A DNA stretch of 12,796 nt from an uncultured Clostridia bacterium (lineage in GTDB: Bacteria > Bacillota > Clostridia > Peptostreptococcales > Anaerovoracaceae), in contig CAKQOE010000053.1 in assembly GCA_934255545.1 (NCBI GenBank), forward strand, positions 1 through 12,796. The letters run 5' to 3'. The notes below the pieces were generated by a model. That model saw only the letters and a program-made list of their open reading frames with translations, was not told where the DNA came from and searched no databases. This document shows, one piece after another, positions 5,425 to 12,760 of this stretch (the first letter of the stretch is position 1; each line of letters starts with the position of its first letter). The translations under genes were made by a program, and so were the position numbers.

Positions 5425-8400
5425 TTAAAATATATTTACGGTGTCACCTGAATCGAGCAGGAAAAGTACGACCGATTCCGGTCTTTCTCCGAGAGAACGC
5501 TCTATGACCTCGCTGTAAAGCTCAAGCTGCCTCCTGTACTCTTCTCTCAGGCGTGCAATTTCGAGATCCTTGTTTTTACGGTCTACCCAGTCAGTCTTGT
5601 AGTCAACCACCACTATGCCTCTGTCGTCGCGGAAGCAGCAGTCTATGATACCCTGTATGAGCACGTTTTCCGCAAGCGAGCTGCGCATTTCTTCCTTTAT
5701 GTCGTCATTTGCCGCCATAGCCGCTATCTCGTCTCTGCTCTTTCGGAGCGTGAAAGGCCACTCTCTGCGGATCCACTGCGCGTCACGCAGCCTGCGTCCT
5801 GTATCTGATTTAAAGAACGCAGCGACCTTGCGGCAGTCAACAGCCTCAGCCTCACGAACGCTCATAAATCCTTTTTCAGGCAGGCTTTCCACAAACTCCC
5901 TGACCTGAGCTTCGTCAAGCATTTCATCGAACGGTATGAGCTCAAGTACTTTATGCGTAAGAGTTCCGCGCGCAGCAGGCGTTATATCCGCCTCGCCCTT
6001 CATGAATTCAGGAACAGCGGATCCCTCAGGCTGGGCTTTGCTGCCGTCACCGGCAGTGACAGGCAGAGTCTTGTCAATAAGCTCAAGCTGCAGCGTATCA
6101 GGATAGACCTGCTGATCTGCGCCGTCTGTCACACCGACTGACACATCCGCGCGCTTTTTTACCGGTATCGTACCGCGAAGCGCTCTGTTGAGCTCTGAAA
6201 CCGCGAATTTCGACTTTGACTCGACATCCTCTTCATATGGGTACTTATATGAAAAACGCTCGTAAAGCATGGATGCCATATGCTCCGTGTCTTTGAATGA
6301 CGGGAATCCTGTTTCTATCTCGCGCATAAGCGCGGATGCGCTCTCAGATTCTTTTGCTGCTGAAGCTGACAGAGTTTTCCTGCTGTGCTTTATTATTTCC
6401 ACGCCGCCCTCTTTGCAGTACGGTACTATCCAGTCAAGATAGCATGATGCGTCGTCTGCGCCGCCGCGCGCGCCCGTGTAATATTTTTCCATTTGTTTAT
6501 CAAGATCCTTCAACGCGCCTACCATTACGAGCTCGTCCATAGGACGCGTCATCGCTACGTAAAGTATTCTCATTTCCTCGGCGATGCGTTCGCGCTCCTT
6601 CTGGCGCGCTATGACGCGCTGTGTTATCGTGCGTGACTGGCACATCCTGTCAGGATCCGAATACTGCAGTGCGATGCCGAGGTCCTTGTGCATGATGACG
6701 CGGCCGGTGTTCCTGTCGCGGTTGAAGCGGCGTCCCAGGCCCGCCAGTATGACTACAGGGAATTCAAGTCCCTTGCTCTTGTGTATGGTCATGATCCTTA
6801 TCATCTGCTCGCCGGTATCAGCCTGAAGCGACTGGCCTATCTGTACGCTGCCGTCATTCATGGCCTCAACGTAGCGCAGGAACGCGAAAAGTCCTTTCGT
6901 CTGCGATGAAGAAAAATCTACTGCCTTGTCAACGAGTGAGCGCAGGTTGGCTGCGCGCCTGTCACCGCCCGGAAGCGCAGCTACATGATCGAGATAGTGA
7001 GTATCCTGCATGAGTTTCCATAAAAATGTCTCAAGCGGCATATAGCGCGCCCACTCGCGCCATCTGTCAAGCTTTCTGCACGCATCAAGGCACTTGTCTG
7101 CAAGCGCCTGCATGTCATGCGGAATGTCTTCATACAGCGGAAGAGCGGCGTTTTCATTTCTGATGCTTCCGTTATCTGCGCCTTCACAGCCGCCCGGATC
7201 TGAAATATCAGCGTATCCTGCCTGCGCGCCCGGCGCGCCTGATGCTTCGTGAGCTTCTGCGACAGCTGCCAGCTGCCGGAACGCTTCATTATATGCCATC
7301 CTTCCTGCGATCCTTCCGCCTGCCGGCTTTAATGATGCATATCTGTCGTAAAGTCTTATGCCTATGAGCTCGTCGGTGCTGAATCCGAATACCTGCGAGT
7401 AAAGGACGCTTATGAGCGGTATGTCGCTGCGCCTGTTGTCTATGATGCGCAGGAGGTTCATAAATACTTCTATCTCTACAGTCTCGAAGTATCCCTCGCC
7501 CGCGTCTACGTATGCAGGCAGGCCTGCCTCTTTAAGGGCTGCGGCGTATATGTCCGACTGGCCTTTTACTCCGCGCATGAGTATGACTATATCATTGAGT
7601 CCGACCTTTCTGACGCATCCTGCCTTCTGGTCGTATATCTCTGTTCCTACGCGCGATGCTGCCAGGTCGGCGACGACCTTTGCCTCTAACTCTGTTTTCT
7701 GCATTTCGAGTATTTCGTCGTCTATTTCATCAGTTGACCCTGATGCTGCGATCCCTGCTGCAGGCGGTATCGCGTCAGATCCGTCATCCTGATCTTCGCC
7801 GTCGGGCTTGCTCGTGTCTATGAGATGAAGCGTTGTCTGCTTGTCGAGCGGTCCCTCGTAGCTGCCTCCCATGTGCAGCTCTGCGTCCTCATCGTAGTCT
7901 ATGCCGCCTGTGTCGCGGTCCATTATATTTCTGAATACGGCGTTTACTGATCTTATGATATTGCTCTTGCTTCGGAAATTTCTGTTCAGGTCTATCCTCA
8001 TGCCCGGGCGCATGCCATCGCGGAAATCGTTGTACTTGTCTATAAATATCTCCGGTTCCGCCAGGCGGAACTTGTATATGCTCTGCTTTACGTCGCCTAC
8101 CATATAGACATTATTGCCGCGGCTTATGCGCCGGATCAGCGTTTCCTGTATGATGCTGCTGTCCTGGTACTCGTCTACGAATATGACTTCAAAGTGCTTT
8201 CTGTACTCGTCGGCGATCTCATCGTTTCTGAGTATATCCAGGGCAACGTGCTCTATATCATTAAAGTCAAGAAGGTTTTTCTCTCGTTTTTTTTCAGTGA
8301 AGCGCTTATGGAAATCTTTTACAAGGTTTTCAAGATAACGCGCCGCTTCATATGTATCGCGCACGCGCTCGACTGACTCTTCAATAGAAACAGCGTACTG

Positions 8401-9420
8401 CTCGCCTTTAAGCTCTTTTATGATCTTTTTTACGGAATCGCGCTTTGAGGTAATGAGATCTTTTACTTCTGCGTAATCCGCTTTGTCGTCCTTTGACGCG
8501 CGGAATGTCTGGAATTTTATCTCAAGCGCGGCTTTAAGCTCATCGTCTGTACCGTTTTCTGCGGCGTCAAACGCTGATGACAATGCTTCCATATCTGTCT
8601 CGGCTTTAGGCGCTATGCTTGGCATGTCGGCTATGATGTCGCATACCGACTCGTATATCGCTGCTGCCCGCTTCAGCGCTTTTGCTGTTTCGCCGCGCAT
8701 GGCTGTATAGACAGGTGATGCTTCAAATGCGTCTATGTCGTTTTTTACTGCGTCTACTGCATCGGCGAGCCATGTGAACGGGTCAGGCATGGACATGATG
8801 AATCTGTAGACTTCTTTTATCATCAGGCGGACGTTTTCTTCGCTCCGTACGTCTGCGTACATCCTCAGAAAATCTGTAAATGTCAGCGATACTTCCGGAC
8901 GCTCAGGCGTACCGGTCATATCTATATTATCTATCGCGCTGCTCATGTCTGCGCCGCTCTCTTCAAAGCGCGCTTCCAGAAGCTCATCGAGCGCTTCTTC
9001 TATCATGACGGAGCGCCTGCTTTCGTCGCATATGCCGAAGTTCTGGTCTGTATCTGTCAGATAAAAGTATCTGCGTATGATGCCCATGGAGAATTTATGG
9101 AATGTACTTATGTCTGCTATCCTTGCGCGGCGGATCTGCGCGCGGAGACGCGCGGTGTTTTCCGGTGTTCCGTTTGTTTTTTCTTCATTTAAGGCTTTTC
9201 TGAGCGCTTTTATTATCTTTTCTTTCATTTCTGACGCGGCTGCGTTGCTGAATGTTACTATCAGCATGTTGTCTACTGAAATGCCTTTGTCTATAACGAG
9301 CTGCTTTATGCGCTCCGTAAGCACAGCCGTCTTGCCCGATCCCGCTGCTGCAGACACAAGTATATCGCTGCCTCCTGCGCTTATAGCCTGCTCCTGCTGT
9401 TCTGTCCACTTCATACCCAT
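5425..9420 (-). CDS. addA: ATP-dependent helicase/nuclease subunit A (AddA)
   Basis: AddA is the helicase-nuclease subunit of the AddAB complex, which resects double-strand breaks and loads RecA. The 1331-residue product has the Walker A motif AAAGSGKT near residues 24-31, Walker B VDEYQD near 415-420, and GDVKQSIYKFR near 442-452. Helicase motifs MTIHKSKGLEFPVVIL and LYVAMTR lie in the second half. The C-terminal RecB-like nuclease shows H in GTLTHKVLE, D in QGIIDCC and VVVDYKTD (about 1270-1277), so the nuclease looks intact. It is about 100 residues longer than Bacillus subtilis AddA. The excess includes low-complexity linkers, two of which contain palindromes also seen between genes. The ATG at 9420 has GAGGT upstream; a TTG at 9423 and an ATG at 9414 are alternative starts. 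addB, usually directly upstream, is not here. Confidence 0.95.
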   Translation of the reverse strand: MGMKWTEQQEQAISAGGSDILVSAAAGSGKTAVLTERIKQLVIDKGISVDNMLIVTFSNAAASEMKEKIIKALRKALNEEKTNGTPENTARLRAQIRRARIADISTFHKFSMGIIRRYFYLTDTDQNFGICDESRRSVMIEEALDELLEARFEESGADMSSAIDNIDMTGTPERPEVSLTFTDFLRMYADVRSEENVRLMIKEVYRFIMSMPDPFTWLADAVDAVKNDIDAFEASPVYTAMRGETAKALKRAAAIYESVCDIIADMPSIAPKAETDMEALSSAFDAAENGTDDELKAALEIKFQTFRASKDDKADYAEVKDLITSKRDSVKKIIKELKGEQYAVSIEESVERVRDTYEAARYLENLVKDFHKRFTEKKREKNLLDFNDIEHVALDILRNDEIADEYRKHFEVIFVDEYQDSSIIQETLIRRISRGNNVYMVGDVKQSIYKFRLAEPEIFIDKYNDFRDGMRPGMRIDLNRNFRSKSNIIRSVNAVFRNIMDRDTGGIDYDEDAELHMGGSYEGPLDKQTTLHLIDTSKPDGEDQDDGSDAIPPAAGIAASGSTDEIDDEILEMQKTELEAKVVADLAASRVGTEIYDQKAGCVRKVGLNDIVILMRGVKGQSDIYAAALKEAGLPAYVDAGEGYFETVEIEVFMNLLRIIDNRRSDIPLISVLYSQVFGFSTDELIGIRLYDRYASLKPAGGRIAGRMAYNEAFRQLAAVAEAHEASGAPGAQAGYADISDPGGCEGADNGSIRNENAALPLYEDIPHDMQALADKCLDACRKLDRWREWARYMPLETFLWKLMQDTHYLDHVAALPGGDRRAANLRSLVDKAVDFSSSQTKGLFAFLRYVEAMNDGSVQIGQSLQADTGEQMIRIMTIHKSKGLEFPVVILAGLGRRFNRDRNTGRVIMHKDLGIALQYSDPDRMCQSRTITQRVIARQKERERIAEEMRILYVAMTRPMDELVMVGALKDLDKQMEKYYTGARGGADDASCYLDWIVPYCKEGGVEIIKHSRKTLSASAAKESESASALMREIETGFPSFKDTEHMASMLYERFSYKYPYEEDVESKSKFAVSELNRALRGTIPVKKRADVSVGVTDGADQQVYPDTLQLELIDKTLPVTAGDGSKAQPEGSAVPEFMKGEADITPAARGTLTHKVLELIPFDEMLDEAQVREFVESLPEKGFMSVREAEAVDCRKVAAFFKSDTGRRLRDAQWIRREWPFTLRKSRDEIAAMAANDDIKEEMRSSLAENVLIQGIIDCCFRDDRGIVVVDYKTDWVDRKNKDLEIARLREEYRRQLELYSEVIERSLGERPESVVLFLLDSGDTVNIF
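6041..6056. repeat. CCGTCACCGG-core palindrome inside addA
   Basis: CTGCCG/CGGCAG arms surround a TCAC loop. It lies in codons for a low-complexity linker (VTAGDGSKA, about residues 1115-1130) between the helicase and nuclease parts of AddA. The core matches the hairpins at 58-73 (minus strand) and 4792-4807, with different but complementary arms. Confidence 0.4.
7224..7238. repeat. GCCCGGC-core palindrome inside addA
   Basis: This 15-nt palindrome is identical to 1770-1784. It lies in codons for the linker ASGAPGAQAG (about residues 726-735), a low-complexity insertion in AddA. Confidence 0.5.
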
Positions 9421-9457
9421 CAAAAGACCTCACTTTCCCACTTCATATACTGCTGTT

Positions 9458-9486
9458 ATTCTACCATATCCCCACGCCTTTGCACA
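9458..9486 (-). promoter_or_regulatory. Promoter of addA
   Basis: On the minus strand an extended -10, TGGTAGAAT (TAGAAT at 9458-9463, TG at 9465-9466), lies 17 bp from a weak -35 TGTGCA (9481-9486). The -35 overlaps the divergent gpmI -35 box, so polymerase binding at the two promoters may be mutually exclusive. Confidence 0.5.
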
Positions 9487-9508
9487 CCGGCTCACAGTCT
9501 GTTATAAT
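9480..9508 (+). promoter_or_regulatory. Promoter of gpmI
   Basis: TTGCAC (9480-9485), 17 bp, then a perfect TATAAT (9503-9508). The start would be near 9515, giving a leader of about 78 nt. The leader contains a 7-codon mini-ORF (9531-9554) with GAGGTG upstream; whether it is translated is uncertain. Confidence 0.7.
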
Positions 9509-9592
9509 CATTGAGGTGAAAACTATATAAATGCGTATACTTCATTGCATATAACACTATTTTTATAAAAGCATCAAAAAGGAAATTATAAA

Positions 9593-11173
9593 ATGACTAC
9601 AACACTTATGATCCTCGACGGCTTCGGCTTCAACCCTGAAACGTCCGGCAACGCCATCGCAGCAGCTGCAACACCAAATCTGGATATGCTCATGGAGAAA
9701 TATCCTCATACGCTCCTCGGCGCAAGCGGACTTTCAGTAGGCCTCCCGGACGGCCAGATGGGAAACTCAGAGGTCGGCCACATGAATATCGGAGCCGGCC
9801 GCATCATATACCAGGAGCTTACGCGCATAACAAAAGAAATAGCAGACGGAACATTCAGCAAAAATACAGTCCTCAACGCAGCCATGGACCATGTACTCGC
9901 AGCTCAGGCTGACGGCGCAGCCCTTCATGTGATGGGCCTGTTATCCGACGGCGGCGTGCACAGCCATATAGATCACCTTTTCGCCATCATAGACATGGCA
10001 AAAGAAAAAGGCATCGAAAACCTCTGCATACACTGTTTCCTCGACGGCCGCGATGTTCCGCCGAGATGCGCTGAAAAATACATAAAAGAGCTCGAAGACT
10101 ACATGCAGGAAACAGGTCTCGGAAGGATCGCAAGCATAGCAGGCCGCTACTACGCTATGGACCGCGACAATCGCTGGGACCGCGTTCAGAAAGCATACGA
10201 CGCACTCACTTCCCCACAGTCATCAGGTACGCTTACAGCTGAGTCAGCCAATGAAGCTCTCAGCGAGGCGTACGCGCGCGGCGAAAATGACGAATTCGTC
10301 ATTCCTACAGTAATACTCGACGGCGACGGCCGGCCTGCCGGCCCGGTAAAAAGCCATGACTCCGTAGTCATTTTCAACTTCCGCCCTGACCGCGCACGCG
10401 AGATAACGCGCGCATTCTGTGACCCTGATCTCACAGGCTTTACGCGCACAGCGCGCCCCGATGATCTGTATTATGTATGCATGACGCAGTACGATGCAGC
10501 CATGCCAAACGCAAAAGTGGCATTTCCGCCGCAGCACCACAAAAATACGCTCGGCGAATACGTATCCGCCCTCGGCAAAAAACAGCTCCGCCTCGCAGAA
10601 ACAGAAAAGTACGCTCACGTAACGTTTTTCTTCAACGGCGGCGTAGAAGAACCTAACGCCAACGAAGACAGAACGCTCATAGCATCGCCGTCAGTCGCTA
10701 CATATGACCTCCAGCCTCAGATGAGCGCTCCCGAGGTCCGTGACGCTGCGATCGAAGCCATAAATTCAGGAAAATACGACCTCATAATAATGAACTTCGC
10801 CAACCCTGACATGGTCGGCCATACAGGCGTGTTTGACGCTGCCGTAAAGGCCATGGAAGCTGTTGACGGCTGCGTAGGCGACATATATGACGCCATCACA
10901 AAGCAGAACGGTGCTCTCTTTATAACAGCAGACCACGGAAATGCCGACACGATGTTTGACGCAGACGGAAGCATCATAACCGCGCACTCCACAAACCCTG
11001 TGCCTGCGATACTTATAACGCCGGAAAACTTCTGCCCCGGATCATGCGGCAGCATAACGCTCCGAGAAGGCGGTATACTCGCTGACATCGCCCCGACGCT
11101 CCTTTACCTCATGGGCCTTTCCCAGCCTGCAGAAATGACCGGCCGCAATCTCATAGAAAACGCCTGCAGATAA
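9593..11173 (+). CDS. gpmI: 2,3-bisphosphoglycerate-independent phosphoglycerate mutase
   Basis: This cytosolic glycolytic enzyme interconverts 3- and 2-phosphoglycerate, using two manganese ions and a phosphoserine intermediate. The 526-residue length is normal. Every key residue can be placed by comparison with the Bacillus enzyme. Asp9 is in LDGFGF and the nucleophile Ser59 in MGNSEVGH. His123 lies in SDGGVHSH, and Arg153/Asp154 in DGRD. Arg185 and Arg191 lie in GRYYAMDRD, and Arg264/Arg267 in FRPDRAR. Lys339 is in ETEKYAH. Metal ligands are Asp406 and His410 (NPDMVGH), Asp447/His448 (ADHGN) and His465 (TAHS). The ATG at 9593 follows AAAAAGGA at 9576-9583. The gene is alone, not in the common gap-pgk-tpi-gpmI cluster. 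It has its own strong promoter, divergent from addA. Confidence 0.97.
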   Translation: MTTTLMILDGFGFNPETSGNAIAAAATPNLDMLMEKYPHTLLGASGLSVGLPDGQMGNSEVGHMNIGAGRIIYQELTRITKEIADGTFSKNTVLNAAMDHVLAAQADGAALHVMGLLSDGGVHSHIDHLFAIIDMAKEKGIENLCIHCFLDGRDVPPRCAEKYIKELEDYMQETGLGRIASIAGRYYAMDRDNRWDRVQKAYDALTSPQSSGTLTAESANEALSEAYARGENDEFVIPTVILDGDGRPAGPVKSHDSVVIFNFRPDRAREITRAFCDPDLTGFTRTARPDDLYYVCMTQYDAAMPNAKVAFPPQHHKNTLGEYVSALGKKQLRLAETEKYAHVTFFFNGGVEEPNANEDRTLIASPSVATYDLQPQMSAPEVRDAAIEAINSGKYDLIIMNFANPDMVGHTGVFDAAVKAMEAVDGCVGDIYDAITKQNGALFITADHGNADTMFDADGSIITAHSTNPVPAILITPENFCPGSCGSITLREGGILADIAPTLLYLMGLSQPAEMTGRNLIENACR

Positions 11174-11201
11174 AGCGTCAATTATCTTTCCCAAAAAGCA
11201 G

Positions 11202-11253
11202 CATGCGCCCGGCGCATGAGTTATTGCGCTCTCAGGCGAGCGCAGCGCATAAC
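11202..11253 (+). repeat. Double hairpin after gpmI, GCCCGGC-core palindrome plus stem-loop
   Basis: CATGCGCC/GGCGCATG around one C (11202-11218) is followed at once by a second stem, GTTATTGCGC (11220-11229) with GCGCATAAC (11245-11253), one bulged base and an inner GCTC/GAGC. There is no T-run, so it is a poor intrinsic terminator, although it is the only structure between gpmI and the next unit. The order (GCCCGGC palindrome, then asymmetric hairpin) mirrors 1770-1815. Confidence 0.5.
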
Positions 11254-11273
11254 ATAATAATATATGCACAGCG

Positions 11274-11321
11274 AAAAAGCCGCAGCCTGTGATGTCTCCC
11301 ATGACACCAAGCTGCGGCTTT
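11274..11321 (-). terminator. Intrinsic terminator of the SLH protein gene
   Basis: An 11-bp stem AAAGCCGCAGC (11276-11286) / GCTGCGGCTTT (11311-11321) has a 24-nt loop. On the minus strand the stem runs into TTTTTC. It lies about 40 nt past the SLH gene stop. It may also slow plus-strand transcripts from gpmI. Confidence 0.75.
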
Positions 11322-11359
11322 ACCTGTTTATAGTATGTAAAACCCCATTTTGTTATAGT

Positions 11360-12100
11360 TTACCTGTTCACATGCTCCGCAAGGCGCACGAGCACAGCAG
11401 CGCCCTCTGCGCGCGTCAGCATACGCTTAGGCGCAAAATCGCCGTCATGATCTCCTCGCATAAGGCCTGTCATCGTACAGTATGCTATCCCCTCTATCGC
11501 CCAGTCTGAAACCTGGTCAAGGTCGTTATAATCCATCATGACCGACCAGTCCTCGTTCAGTTCTATGCCGAGCGCGTCAGTCGTCCTGTGCATCATTACG
11601 GCCATAGTCTGTCTGTCTATGATAGCTGACGGTCCGAATGTGCCGTCGCCCATGCCGTTTACTATGCCCTTATCGACTGCCCATGCAGCTGCCTCAGCAT
11701 ACGGCGCATTTACATCTATATCGCTGAATGTCTCTGAAAGCATGTTAAGATCAGGTTCATATGGCTCATCTGCCTGCGTGCCCCACACCATGCACTCGCT
11801 GTCAGTTACGCCTGCCATGGCTGCAAGCGCCTGCACGAACATAGCGCGCGTCATAGGCTCATCAGGCGCAAAATACCCGCCTGTACTCGTCATATATCCG
11901 CGCTCTGTTACTGTATCTATATAGTCGCGCGCCCAGTGGTCCTGATAATCAGTCCATTTTACAGATACAGACTCTTCCGGCGCGCCGCTCTGCAAACATG
12001 GATCTGCAGAAACATCAGCCGCAAACACGCATCCCGCCGACCCGACAGCCAGCGCCGCAGCCATGAGCAGAACCGTACACTTCCTTAATATATATTTCAT
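11360..12100 (-). CDS. Secreted SLH-domain protein (three S-layer homology repeats)
   Basis: This 246-residue exported protein is predicted to bind secondary cell-wall polymer through S-layer homology domains. Residues 1-28 form a signal peptide (KYILRKC, then a hydrophobic core). A likely signal peptidase I site follows VFA (about residue 27). The Cys at 24 lies in SAGC, a poor lipobox match. Three SLH repeats follow, at about 50-100 (TDYQDHWARDYI through TRAMFVQAL), 125-180 (FSDIDVNAPYAEAAAWAV through DRQTMAVMMHR) and 190-243 (DYNDLDQVSDWAIEGIAYC through TRAEGAAVLVRL). No other domain is present, so the protein is an SLH module only. The ATG at 12100 has a purine-rich GAGGAAGAGG upstream. 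Its leader holds two 18-bp direct repeats flanking a long hairpin repeat. Partner proteins are not in the window. Confidence 0.9.
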   Translation of the reverse strand: MKYILRKCTVLLMAAALAVGSAGCVFAADVSADPCLQSGAPEESVSVKWTDYQDHWARDYIDTVTERGYMTSTGGYFAPDEPMTRAMFVQALAAMAGVTDSECMVWGTQADEPYEPDLNMLSETFSDIDVNAPYAEAAAWAVDKGIVNGMGDGTFGPSAIIDRQTMAVMMHRTTDALGIELNEDWSVMMDYNDLDQVSDWAIEGIAYCTMTGLMRGDHDGDFAPKRMLTRAEGAAVLVRLAEHVNR

Positions 12101-12116
12101 AAAACCTCTTCCTCAT

Positions 12117-12134
12117 ATGTATACTTTTCTGTAA
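12117..12134 (-). repeat. 18-bp direct repeat, unit 1 (SLH gene leader)
   Basis: Read on the minus strand this is TTACAGAAAAGTATACAT, identical to 12246-12263. It lies 17 nt before the SLH start codon. The pair is 129 bp apart and brackets the hairpin element at 12152-12210. Roles as regulator sites or as insertion-generated duplications are both possible. Confidence 0.7.
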
Positions 12135-12151
12135 GTACAGGATGCGGTACT

Positions 12152-12210
12152 GCTGATGAACATACGGAACATTCTGCTCCGACGCTCCGCTTATCCGTAT
12201 GTTCATCAGC
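12152..12210. repeat. Long hairpin repeat element, copy 1
   Basis: Perfect 17-bp arms, GCTGATGAACATACGGA (12152-12168) and TCCGTATGTTCATCAGC (12194-12210), enclose a 25-nt loop (12169-12193). A second, inverted copy is cut by the right edge of the window (12761-12796). There the loop matches at 23 of 24 positions with one deletion, while the arm is shortened by 4 nt. The arms with no T-run and the conserved loop argue for a dispersed element rather than a terminator. Confidence 0.8.
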
Positions 12211-12245
12211 TCTGCAGCATCTTTGTAATGATAGTACTTGCAATA

Positions 12246-12263
12246 ATGTATACTTTTCTGTAA
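12246..12263 (-). repeat. 18-bp direct repeat, unit 2
   Basis: This is identical to 12117-12134 and in the same orientation. It lies on the far side of the hairpin element from the SLH gene. Confidence 0.7.
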
Positions 12264-12318
12264 TTAACTATCTACAATAATACACGCTTAATGTTTCAAA
12301 CTTATTTCAGGAAGATTT

Positions 12319-12343
12319 CATTAATATTTTAAAAATATTAATG
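12319..12343. repeat. AT-rich 12-bp inverted repeat
   Basis: CATTAATATTTT and AAAATATTAATG flank a single central A. It may be a binding site or a cruciform-prone spot; there is no further evidence. Confidence 0.4.
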
Positions 12344-12394
12344 TTGTGCTTCAGTAGTATGCGGGCGCTGCGGCGACCGGGTTTCCGCTGCAGC

Positions 12395-12425
12395 ATTTTA
12401 CACTGCAGCTAAAGCGGCGTAAAAT
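12395..12425 (-). repeat. 31-nt hairpin repeat, copy B
   Basis: On the minus strand this copy matches copy A (1785-1815) at 30 of 31 positions; the one change is A to C in the inner stem. It retains CCGGCGTGT on its 5' side and CAGCG on its 3' side, parallel to copy A. It lies about 50 nt upstream of the tRNA-Glu promoter. Confidence 0.75.
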
Positions 12426-12476
12426 ACACGCCGGACAGATACCGAGTAAAAAAATTTTAATTTTTATAAAAAAAGC

Positions 12477-12505
12477 TTGCATTGCCCTTTATCCTGTTGT
12501 ATACT
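12477..12505 (+). promoter_or_regulatory. Promoter of tRNA-Glu
   Basis: TTGCAT (12477-12482), 17 bp, then TATACT (12500-12505). Transcription would start near 12512, about 24 nt before the mature tRNA. Confidence 0.75.
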
Positions 12506-12535
12506 AATCAAGTCGTCAGCGATGACATAAAACAT

Positions 12536-12611
12536 GTCCCGTTGGTCAAGTGGCCTAAGACTCCACCCTCTCACGGTGGCAACGGGGGTTCGACTCCCCC
12601 ACGGGATACCA
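12536..12611 (+). tRNA. tRNA-Glu (anticodon CTC)
   Basis: A complete 76-nt tRNA is present with the CCA end encoded. The acceptor stem GTCCCGT pairs with ACGGGAT, starting with a G:T wobble. The anticodon stem CCACC/GGTGG holds loop CTCTCAC, giving anticodon CTC, which reads GAG. The T arm is GGGGG/CCCCC with loop TTCGACT. The D arm and overall sequence follow the bacterial tRNA-Glu pattern (GTTGGTCAAGTGG). It is a single-gene unit with its own promoter and terminator. The TTC-anticodon isoacceptor must be encoded elsewhere. Confidence 0.95.
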
Positions 12612-12618
12612 ATTATTT

Positions 12619-12651
12619 AAACTCAGTATCGATCCGGTACTGAGTTTTTTT
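12619..12651 (+). terminator. Intrinsic terminator of tRNA-Glu
   Basis: AAACTCAGTA (12619-12628) pairs with TACTGAGTTT (12638-12647) around a 9-nt loop and runs into an unbroken T-tract. It starts 8 nt after the tRNA CCA end. Confidence 0.9.
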
Positions 12652-12760
12652 ATTGCCTTTATTGTAGTTTTGCTGACTTTTTCTGCGGCCTCAGGTCAGC
12701 ATTTGCAGGATTTTATACGTTTTTGTAACTTTTATTATTGTGAAATTGCCGATGCTGGTG

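Larger units (their letters stand above)
12101..12535. other. Repeat-rich intergenic region between the SLH gene and tRNA-Glu
   Basis: This gap of over 400 nt holds no credible ORF with a ribosome binding site. It contains two 18-bp direct repeats, the long hairpin element, an AT-rich inverted repeat, copy B of the 31-nt hairpin repeat and the tRNA-Glu promoter, each listed separately. It must also contain the SLH gene promoter, which I cannot place with confidence. Confidence 0.7.

Noticed and set aside
6981..7289. Minus-strand 102-aa frame within addA
   Set aside because: It overlaps addA in another frame on the same strand, lacks a ribosome binding site, and has the low-complexity look of a shifted reading of the conserved gene.
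9531..9554. Regulatory leader peptide upstream of gpmI
   Set aside because: A 7-codon ORF with GAGGTG upstream exists, but the spacing is long (12 nt). No attenuator hairpin follows, and the codons are not enriched for any one amino acid.
10186..11088. Minus-strand frames opposite gpmI
   Set aside because: They are antisense shadows of a fully conserved gpmI gene, without start signals or recognisable domains.
12117..12263. Insertion sequence with terminal repeats
   Set aside because: The 129-bp spacing leaves no room for a transposase, and the repeats are direct rather than inverted. It is kept only as a possible small non-autonomous element.
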